Assembly: GCA_020634515.1 (NCBI GenBank)
Contig: JACKBL010000004.1
Coordinates: forward strand, 310,001-374,000
Length of the DNA: 64,000 nucleotides
Reading direction: 5' to 3'
Source: Ardenticatenales bacterium
Lineage (GTDB): Bacteria > Chloroflexota > Anaerolineae > Promineifilales > Promineifilaceae
The translations under genes were made by a program, and so were the position numbers. The notes under the pieces were generated by a model. That model was given only the letters and a program-made list of their open reading frames with translations. It was not told the DNA's origin and made no database searches. Below are positions 32,701-35,002 of the stretch, in pieces; position 1 is the first letter of the stretch, and each line of letters starts with the position of its first letter.

Positions 32701-34987
32701 AGAGGATGGCGTTGTGAATGATGTCTGGCAGTTGGCCGCTCCAATCGTAGTAATATCCAGGATAGGCGGCTATGCCCACTACAGGTAAATTGCTCTTGAT
32801 GGCAGCCAATATCTCGCCATCATCCCAATAGGCCAGCGCTGTTGAGCCAGGTGTCAGGTAGGATCCGGCCAGGCGGATGTCGTCGCATATGTCCGTGATC
32901 CCGGTCGTAATGGGATGGTTGCCATCCGCGCTACCGAGGCAGGCGAAGTTGTAATTGGGGCTGCTGCCGCGCAGAGGGGTGTAATCCTGGTCCATGAAAC
33001 GACCAAATAACTGGGCGTAGGAGTCCAGGGCGTACATCATGACGATGACGCGCCCGCCGGCGTCCACGTAGTCGGCCAGCACGTCGCCCAGGCCGTAGGG
33101 GTCCTGGAAGTATTCGTAAGACCAGACGACGACCACATCGTAGGAGAGAAGTGTGGACAGCGAGGGCGTGCCGGCAATCTGTCCGTTTCCCTTATCCCCA
33201 CCCGCAAGCGCGCTGCCGCCGCCGCTGGGATCGCGGGCGTCAAACAGGCCAATACTCCCCAGGTCGCCGTAGGCGCTGAGGTAGGATTGCAGCGGGCTGT
33301 CGCCATATTCACTGTCCCAGTCAGCGTGCAGCAGCAGCACGTCGGGCGCGCCGCCGCTGGGAATTTGCCATACCAGATCAGAAGCGCCGCTGTTGCTGAT
33401 GGTCAGGGTGTGCGACTGGATTTCCCCCTGGGACAGGGTGGCTTCCAGAGAGGTGGGGAAAACGCTGATATGCGTCTCGAATATGTCTACGGTGGTCGTT
33501 GCCGTCAGGCTGTTGATGGTGTTGCTGGCAGTGACGGTGGCGGTATACGTCCCAACGGCGGGGTAAACGTGGCTGGGGTTCTGGCCGTTGCCTGTGGCGC
33601 CATCGCCGAACGCCCAGGCGTAACTGATGCCGCTTCCCACGCCGCCCTGACTGATTTCGACGTCATCAATGAGCCAGCCAAGATATTCATTGGCAATGTC
33701 GTCAACGGAGTCGAAGCGGAAACGGAGCAAAATATCATTCCCCAGGTAGGGGGAGAGGTCGAATGTGAGCTGATACCAGATGTTTTCCTGGTATCCTTCC
33801 CCTAGCGTGATCCAGGAAGCGCCGTTGTCCGTGGATATTTCTATGTAGCGATGATCATAGCCGCAATTGATACCGCCGCCGCATTCTGTTTGTTCGTAGC
33901 TCCACAAAGATAGGATGGGTGTGCCTACGCCGGGCAGGGTTATGGGGTTGAGGAGTGTAAGCGTGCCGGTGGTGGTGGCTCCTGTAGCGAAATTGCAGGT
34001 GGTTGTCTGGCCGTAGTAGACGACATGGGTCTCGCTGGGGACGGGCAGCGCGGCAGCGGCGCAGGGACTGCTGTCCGTTAGCAGATTCCATAGGCCGGTT
34101 GCTTGCCATTCGCCCAGGCCCGCTTCAAAGTTCGTTGCATATCCGTTGGCGATGGCGGAGAGGTGGGTGGCTTCCCCCAGAGGGGTAGGGCTGTTGTTGA
34201 TGGCTGTGATGGATGTGATGGGGATGTCTGTTGGCTCGTTGCTGATTTCTATGGCTACGTTGTCGATTCCCCAGCTTTCGTCGGTGATTTCTTGCAGTCC
34301 ATATGCGCTGAAATCAATGGAGATGTTGTTTTCGTTGTGGAAGAAGGTGAAGGAGAAATCGTAAATGGCACTGTAGTAATAACCTTGTCCACCGATCTGG
34401 CTGGCGCCCGTGTTGCCTGCGTAGATGCCGCCGGGATAGGTGTCGGGATAGGTTTGCCACCATAGCGTATCGAGCGTGTCCCAGATGCTGAAGGTGGAGT
34501 AGAGCAGGGTGGGACCGCCCTGTACGAGAACTTCAAAGAGGTCGGGGCCGTAGTTGGGATTGATGCCATCCCAGGTGTTTAGCGCATAGAAACTGAAGTT
34601 GAGGGTGACGGCGGTGTGCGTGGGCAGGTTGCTGAGGCTAAGGGTGGTTGTTTCGCTGCTGAACTGCCCCAAGAAGGGGTCGCCGAAGGGTGTGGTGTCG
34701 GTGAGTGGGTTTGACCATTCTGGGCCGGGAGGGGTGCTGAAATCCTGACTGTAGATGACTTCGTTTATAGCGGCGGGGGGATTGGCGGCGGGTTCTTCGA
34801 GGGCGTCGGTGGCTGCCAGGGGGGCAAGGGGCGCGGCCAATTTTTGCGCCGCGGCGGCGGGGACGCGCGCAAACGACCATAAGGCGTAGGCCAACAAGAA
34901 AATTAGGCCGATCAACAAGCCCCACACGGCGTGGGAAGATGGTTGGGGTGAGCTTTCATTTGCGGTGGACGTGGTCTGGTTATTCAT
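11738..34987 (-). CDS. Giant RHS/YD-repeat polymorphic-toxin-like surface protein with C-terminal HINT domain
   Basis: A 7749-residue protein; RHS proteins usually have 1400-2200. Approximate order: one N-terminal membrane helix (20-40); jelly-roll-like domains (80-440); PKD (450-496); a GATase/ThuA-like region (550-765); choice-of-anchor-D/Hydin-like repeats; a kelch-type propeller (1003-1270); LamG-like (1890-2096); Big_1-like Ig domains (2160-2480, 3146-3546); two near-identical Gly-rich modules (2613-2783, 2960-3136); DUF11/CARDB-like domains; DUF6531 RHS entry (near 4763); a long YD array (about 4900-6477); a second PKD; an EAEH carbohydrate-binding-like domain (6575-6733); two membrane helices (about 6780-6836); a second YD block; the RHS core LTGLIYLRARTYNPATGRF (near 7090); a pre-toxin TG-type helical domain with DLLTGEPLTDFEKG (7200-7323); DELGDL-type repeats; an unassigned alpha/beta domain with HILTGTHGD (7447-7555); and a HINT domain starting at Cys in CANSFAAGTF (7555-7706). 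It is second in an operon, 15 bases after the 35003 gene, with GGGGAG upstream. Confidence 0.9.
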   Translation of the reverse strand: MNNQTTSTANESSPQPSSHAVWGLLIGLIFLLAYALWSFARVPAAAAQKLAAPLAPLAATDALEEPAANPPAAINEVIYSQDFSTPPGPEWSNPLTDTTPFGDPFLGQFSSETTTLSLSNLPTHTAVTLNFSFYALNTWDGINPNYGPDLFEVLVQGGPTLLYSTFSIWDTLDTLWWQTYPDTYPGGIYAGNTGASQIGGQGYYYSAIYDFSFTFFHNENNISIDFSAYGLQEITDESWGIDNVAIEISNEPTDIPITSITAINNSPTPLGEATHLSAIANGYATNFEAGLGEWQATGLWNLLTDSSPCAAAALPVPSETHVVYYGQTTTCNFATGATTTGTLTLLNPITLPGVGTPILSLWSYEQTECGGGINCGYDHRYIEISTDNGASWITLGEGYQENIWYQLTFDLSPYLGNDILLRFRFDSVDDIANEYLGWLIDDVEISQGGVGSGISYAWAFGDGATGNGQNPSHVYPAVGTYTATVTASNTINSLTATTTVDIFETHISVFPTSLEATLSQGEIQSHTLTISNSGASDLVWQIPSGGAPDVLLLHADWDSEYGDSPLQSYLSAYGDLGSIGLFDARDPSGGGSALAGGDKGNGQIAGTPSLSTLLSYDVVVVWSYEYFQDPYGLGDVLADYVDAGGRVIVMMYALDSYAQLFGRFMDQDYTPLRGSSPNYNFACLGSADGNHPITTGITDICDDIRLAGSYLTPGSTALAYWDDGEILAAIKSNLPVVGIAAYPGYYYDWSGQLPDIIHNAILFLSDRWLQVTPANGLTPPAVSTPITITLNATNLLSGTYNTILRVNSNDPDLPQLPVPITMHVLGSPTIVVTPTQLTISPAYVGYPTGEPLLVSNSGTADLLVSAVSAADPTVTVSPTTFIVPPDSAQSVLVTATPIVSGVLTTTLTVSSNAPLSPTRIVTVVVTAVDPPVLVYAPTAIEKTLESGQTQTVTVTISNTGAADLAWSLSRAEIHPSEPPMMFDFAGISPSPALDNNQLPVRKRRAGIFPLAPGDFTLLANSPVPLTCLAVDPNTSFIYAQGNYDTGFYRYDPATDLWTGLASAPLSSGNNGGAAYLNGKIYTVYTNNSTQMGVYDIAGNTWNVISNGLGDGTGNITTDGNRYLYLVSDVVFRRYDTITDIWTDLAAPPTYFELWGALVYLDGFIYGHQGNGEIAFARYDVAANSWTALPSLPDGAVLGGAIDPVDNVYYTYGNYGGNNWYAFDLTTETWSVTTVPFINVDDGGLVHVGASGISGIYIIEGENGTGFARLETSPYFGWLALDPLAGVLSPQAATQVTVTLDATALFSNTYYANILIDGNAPATPRATLPVTMHVTADALPVAVPAQLDFGGMFVGYTSTLPLLIENQGLADLVVTDVTASDPAISTTPVSFATPPLASQSVMVTFSPIVSGTLLGTLTLTTNSALTPLLTVGLSGEALGLPVAHLSPAVISETLISGNSRQVPLLVSNTGESDLAWDLTAVSTVSGTAGMDYVLSSSNEAGGPAFNWMDIAGTGTPIFGLSDDNYVGPFPIGFDFTYFGETYTEFYVGSNGFIGFGPPTYYDDLGNTPLPDSGDPNNIIAWLWDDLHPRAGTIHYQNVAGQLVIQFTNYSWFCCGGDAITAEIILRPTGNILIQYLTFTPSAPLTTNTIGIENQDGSLGLQAAYNQALVQPNLALSFSPRPNWLDLNPANGNTAMDSATPITVTLNATNLLSGTYDAHIQLLSNDPVTPLLTTPLTLTVIGQPHAVITPTLLDFGAGFTGYTRTLTFTVTNTGSEDLRVFDITADSAELAASPTSFVLPLWGGSQVVTVVYGAENAGILTATLTLTTNNPITPILTLPVNGSAIDPPIIAVTPAAVSATLPIHTSRQITLTLANNGGSNLNWVINNGQALQFDGNDYVATGLNIDQGSGSPGLTLEAWAYPTSTSSGRHHIISSDNGGHDWSILHEGGVWYVFTGENARSTGFTVDLNTWQHVAAVFQPGIGVTFYKNDQSVLIPYFSTDTADNNIRIGGNPGFGEYFTGQIDEARVWSGVRTPAQIINNLYIPLNGDEPGLLGYWPCNEGFGPTTADASGHGYTGNIVGATWVATDIPGWVIVEPLNGLLAPLASTPLTLTLDAQYLISGTYPTALHILSNDPAVPRFTLPITLTVIEAGPVDLLASTIVVTPTMAIADGVDTIAISGTLRDGAGLPVSERSIGLQVGGSGNLIAPAPLISSTLEGGISFTLAATGAGPRSLALYDAAYGAALTLTNVTFITPAQPSLAAAPTTLLADGLQTALITVTLRNTAGDPLPGEIVSLRFLSGTYSLLNGVVVTGANWIDIGAADVGGVATATLASTRAEVKHLAARGETVSAPETVTVTFLADTAMQAQLLLPGETATPGILPGQAGTPAAVTAGAPFTFTLQAVDAYWNPVPITGTLQLTVSDPLADMPATVDLVAGTAMVSATLRLAGSHVITATPTNQPWPVAMSQPLPVQAAPATSLTLDILSSTQLLDPVDAAVTLYDPFGNVAGSYTGQVLFSSSDAQATLPTPYTFAPTDGGAHTFSGGIRFRTPGPQTITVTDSVQPSLLATATLTVSDQVVISNDTTWNESAVALDSLTVLNNAILTLQGATTITANNVIIDTGAAISANGQGYGAAAGPGAGENGGGPWNQAGGAGHGGWGGAAEHPGGAPYDKVYQPRESGSGGGSSGGNAGGAGGGAIHLVVADTLTISGTLSSNGLSAGYGGFDAGGGGAGGAIWLDANTLTGGGSIQASGGDGGTTSLGNAYGRGGGGAGGRVAVYAGIDDYTGAFQLHGGGGSQYGGPGTLYRQNQDLLRVDNAGHNGQSAGLLTGAYHFTAIQLTGYGHLHLPDPGSILTLTNGTAGGDGTARLSSSGLVIGDADMLISGVTLAIQGDLLGANSITTQSSGGLELSASTPWRSGVYTFTTVTIGGGTTLKAVNYNNGNTDYNDDYGLTLVASELTIAEGAAFTADGQGYGSTSGPGAGAPGGGPWDQAGGGGHGGWGHNAEHPGGAPYGDLYQPLDLGSGGGYSGGRAGGAGGGAVHLIVANTLAISGTLSSNGISGGFGGFDGAGGGSGGSLWIEAGVLQGGGSIRANGGDGGTTTLGNAYGRGGGGGGGRIAVYAAVDTFTGSYSVNAGDAGTCPAVCLGTLYFNGIDPLNSSLILAPDALVADGVSAATITVTLRARDGAPLAGEGVELRATPGNNAHINGQPAVGYVYVGDSDSNGVVTAVITSTKVGLHVLDARGLRGELLQQTATVTFTVGPVDADASQLTTNKSNVIADGLDAATLTVTLTDAQANPLAGEEVHLQATGVDITVTQPVTLTDAAGQLQATVRSTTAQSSQVTALVVGEGITLTDVVNLSFTPAPANAANSTIIITPTQAAANGSSVITITATLRDILNRPLANRAIQIQVTGNNNVIHPSTTQNTDATGQVAFTLASSTAQAKQISLRDLVGNVTLVGGTVTFLPTPLDPNRSDINILGARTAAADGQHALTLIATARDANGNAIPDLPVVFTTNAPVNLAQPNYPTDPSGRALGSVSSSEIGAFTIGVTIDGLALNKTVTVSFIGPDLHVTQSGPAQATVGYPLAYDVTVKNEGLMPASTTLISDTLPNYTTFVTQTSPYPFTYYTTTRTIVWQVGPLPVGQSANLHLETLVDNNAPLNSTVYNTVVAQAAEPELDTADNTASSPTVLKAPQPNMVISSLYPSLVVPEGLTRTLVLTISNEGTANLISATILPPPHLPWVTVTPQQLGNLAPGDVVTATIIADASQVGVNGHYRDRLQVTTANAGTQNVFLTAQVQAPLRNLHLQLSNDLEQNVINAHVILVETIYVETEGVPGSSSYYYENDTDATGQITFNSLETGQAYEYTITAASHDAANGYVYVETGANAQEWSLVLQGQPGLRLEPAAITFNMYRGELAQQILTIRNTGAAPLSDISLAMQNIPFIYLGEPAVGTVLNPGQAVEVTVNAAPPITETIDIYQGTLTVDASGGQSQSIPVTVNIRDQLARTLCARVETDSGAPLTQATLRLTDLAGKIIATGPITDTIQQAYVQSSDQDGPGYSCFADLTPGPYYLEVGRGDILLGDKNIAVVPGDGIQEELIIVDEPAVIAKWSVTPTEIEDVYTTVFTLTFIPHQVPRLSFSPDRINLCGDDDGVVTQEITVHNFYPITLTNAVLTWQTQGNVSASVSGPNGPTGGGSIGIGELPPNSHTPFLLTVSTDMQTCSGDEGLVLINVEAEYQHFIPETWYRIDATPGLVQPGQQAHIPLKLVNTGYPEESNLNGIPPTMEDITIVPPQNLNWITVSTTLIDSLEVGEEIGFDLIVEPPQWLAEGFYYDYIQIYATNGITTLIGIEAEMTPGGLRVETQFVTPLTAGEGGAPPPPPPGEPPPQYGQETPPWDDIVTQWNPDIFGPNEVIVGNWQILVGCYCAQPVGEWYPVGNALVHVVTGAPGPGFAFSPDFKENVVILQLEQRFSLDRQAFTADLDLGNGLASELTDVEVSIVFQNGQGEIVPVRLPEDPITPTGDFTPTLPLTSIVPAENLLDGTPGRWQKIYPANFIIVPETPTALPNLPSGQNYFASWTIIPDAPGLTELGYFDVYAIIRYKVNGVQKELITSPAPITVEPQPRIVLDYYLPNYVLGSQTFDWLVVATNIGYGTARNFRVETPQPKIIKQSEVYPTNFTLIGPSVLNWGDVAPGQQVSGVWRLLPSEPGSFVDWEAECKHDDYKGVELPELVYCTPRVHFYDTSYLAESQQWGKGDSCLSGLFQGFDSDPVNTFSGNFTYSTSDVNIPSWGPALELVRSYNSRDTEDGPFGPGWTHNFNLDLTYESFIGLDQDGIIGQQTYFAARLPHGSIIYFNVSPDGNTITPFPGVKATLTRELTTYTLTQACDQTVYTYNAEQKLTSVEDPNGNRLTMSYDQNGNLTAVTDDTGRPLTFTYDANGHVTQMTDPLGRSYTYSYSLGYLAQVEDFRGQVTHYTYSLPTPRQPGQLVSRIDPNGHQEFVNHYDENYRLDWQDDALGNRTLFGYNYDANNDTRTTLVTDPLGNTSTDRYDSEGRLISRHDALGNAETYGYDNAYNVNRVTDANGHTTLYDWDDCNCNITQLVDPMGNTTTMTVNGQKLVTSVTNERGYTTSMAYDSHTNRLAVTDPLGGTKSYTYGPHGETLSETDENGHTAWFGYDAFGNTTVITDALGQTTRMAYDVAGRLLQMTDALGRTTTYVYDAGDNVLQTTNGISATTVFAYDNAGNLLSITDPLGRNVSYEYDPRNDLIRTTNPLGGVQTYAYDANGNLITQANANGRATTHTYDPLNRRIQTTNPLSGTVSSVYDPVGNLLAETDANGNVTQYVYDANDRVVRTIFPDGSEMTSLYDQADNLLQLTNGAGGSVSFTYDALGRTLTKTDPELGVASYVYDPAGNQIHMTDAEGRQTSYTYDALNRLVSVTDPAGYITSFGYDAVGNQTGATDGNGHTMTIVYDDANRIVQRIDPRGGITRYSYDLVGNRTRVVNPLGSATRTSYDALNRPLTVTNALSGTVSYLYDGVGNILQVTDEEGNTRQYAYDALDRKVSMTDALGGVTTMAYDANGNLLTQTDPLGRTTQFAYDVFNQVLTRTNPLGGTTVYVYDAVGNVLQATNPNGQATQFSYDGLDRMIAAIDANAGITLYAYDKVGNLTQQTDPEGNAVATAYDLLNRPVAVTDALGHASSYAYDAVGNLIRMTDAEGRQTTYAYDELNRLVQLTDPLGQVTQYAYDAIGNQVSLVDALGRESTFAFDKLNRLVRATNSISGTTVYTYTAAGNLHAAADANGQQTTYIYDTLYRPIHTIDPLGQVLTTTYDAVGNPLAITDVAGRTTQFTYDGLNRLVQAVNPLGGVQTMAYDPIGNRIQSSDENGHAIHYSYDALNRLVAITDPLAHLTTFTYDRVGNQLTLTDPLSRTTGYAYDAAYRLLTITDPLGQQSSYSYDAVGNILASADAAGRTTQFTYDGLNRVIQMTNPLSGTMQFTYDAVGNQTSVTDAAGHVIAYAYDGMDRLTRITNPLNQVTSYAYDPLGNLLAQTDALNRTTRYDYDALNRMVMVTDPLSATMQFEYDPVGNMVRQVDRLQNPTQYTVDALNRVVAMTDALNQTTSFAYDPVGNLLQVTNANGATSQMAYDALNRLVSQTNPLGHTTQYSYDAIGNNTAVIDPLGHQTSFVYDPLDRMIGVTDALNRTTGYLYDPVGNQVGMTDAEGVETRYQYDALNRLTQVTENYVSGGPQDAETNVVNQFSYDPVGNLIAATNPLGNSFTYSYDALNRMVQAADPLGYVTQYNYDPVGNLAGVMDPNQTQTSYVYDDLNRLTTITRPDETVSFTYDAMGNRLTMSDLTGLTSYSYDAIYRLTVVTDPLLQTVQYGYDSAGNRTSLTYPDDEQVTYGYDGANRLLTVTDWDGGETSYTYDEAARLVEVVLPNGITGTFGYDDANQLTLIQYNSLTQTLGSYVYAYDQAGNRIQVVELQVAAENVPTAVFTATERVGVAPLTVTFYNGSIYADTFVWEFGDGQTLTTTSMLPLTHTYDQPGLYTVRLTAANADYSHTLEQSDYVLALAADVFQESGGQVVMEAEHAHAIIVRGGQTWITRTALAGYVGESYLQVLPDRGALYATDYLTRSPELQYQVYFSTPGDYVVWGAGAAVNAGSDSLHIGINGTPALSLTGFPWQQWGWTNQTTTGLTATLNIPAPGLYTITLWAREDGLRFDRLLLTQDTDYVPTGSGPGESPRVGDVPLAQLTPPPSRVATWFTANSRHVAAAAQQQRNWLQIAATILGNPGLLFLGPLGLLAPLAYSRRKRRRLIRALTGATIALALIGFGWALTTGAGMNLAEAVDLPRSYLNPLTPASLTGDQATTHQSLRGLAQTSATTIQYEYDPLYRLTAATYSSGESYGYSYDAGSNRLLEARNGQPIASYTYDIANRLVQLDGQTLTYDANGNLLTDGQFNYVYDTANRLTQISSGVSTAQYVYNGDGHRVAQILDGVRTDYVQDVARALPQVLTARQGGTTSRYLRGLGLIGEQHGGTGPFADPPTWQYTLADALGSIRQVTNGQGKVTLSQDFDPFGAVMSSNGVAASAYGFTGEEQDPLTGLIYLRARTYNPATGRFLQQDSVFGDPTHPRTLHRYAYGFNNPVNYTDPSGNMPDGGRSAGSQALPGARHGTPDGQQHGSNVRTPGGRGGGSGGQSERRHGSGLCGFLADVVTTVADIATELIDLGGNVVDAAESLWDFVQTGDPESLFDAYDSIKAAGDNAVNIYNQAADFVERNEAVFTALLQVAIGFIPYVGTLYDIASLALGYDLLTGEPLTDFEKGLMIAGLFLGGLDELGGLFKGGLKYGDELVDGFRSADELGDLHNLDELGDLRHADELGGLRGVDSVADDFRYVDDLQDFRHADEFDSAARPVTYGGSPSKSVPIASDFVDDGRRIGRSELAPDFYSVPNNGGGRVWVSDKVIGQADFADLVNTKNAGGEVHILTGTHGDKLGNLIPEKAFYRQDLEEWGSTPDVTVSDITKMTPEEIEKAVNGPGRVVCAWCYSERSQDVLQGLGHTSCANSFAAGTFVSTDSGMQAIETINVGDRVLAQTPQTEQQAYEAVTVLTNHPTNNLVKLPLQYTDAAARDDQRLDNRSGKLFGPDGQATQDVILVTPDHPIYIEGAGWMLAENLALGDRLRRADGGWTKVLAIERLKQGPLQHGYDFVEGPFVVNHKVARNPNLNHRSLIPRGHQISIHTQKAVGAFNRYIVRP
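11870..12330 (-). other. HINT (hedgehog/intein-type) self-cleavage domain of the giant RHS protein
   Basis: The block begins with a cysteine in SCANSFAAGTFV, continues AIETINVGDRVLA, has the block-B-like TPDHPIYIEGAGW and ALGDRLRRADG, and ends YDFVEGPFVVNHKVA. These are the conserved intein-like landmarks (N-terminal nucleophile, TxxH, terminal NH). In known polymorphic toxins HINT sits before the toxin and releases it. Here only about 40 residues follow it, so the effector may be the domain before it, or the true toxin end may have been lost. Confidence 0.8.
12320..12650 (-). other. Unassigned alpha/beta domain preceding HINT
   Basis: Residues about 7447-7555 of the RHS protein. It includes GGGRVWVSDKVIGQADFADL, GEVHILTGTHGD, VTVSDITKMTPEEIEKAVNG and RVVCAWCYSERS. 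The pattern of strands, helix, and C-x-x-C suggests a compact enzyme-like fold and makes it the best toxin candidate, but I cannot name the family. Confidence 0.5.
15560..20300 (-). repeat. YD-repeat array, about 63-bp coding periodicity
   Basis: About 75 consecutive units of roughly 21 codons follow the theme YDA.GN....TDPLGR.T...YD. On the plus strand the recurrent words are GTCGTAGGCGTA and GGTTGCC. Such arrays form the RHS beta-cage strands. Near-identical units at DNA level make the region prone to unequal recombination and to assembly collapse. Confidence 0.9.
25570..27115 (-). repeat. Duplicated Gly-rich module pair within the giant gene
   Basis: Two segments of about 500 bp, centred near 25850 and 26900, encode nearly the same sequence. 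Both contain GHGGWG and AEHPGGAPY, then SGG, GGAGGGA[IV]HL and LGNAYGRGGGG[AG]GGR. They are separated by a shorter spacer domain, pointing to an internal duplication. Confidence 0.8.
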
Positions 34988-35002
34988 GTTGCTGCACTCC
35001 CC

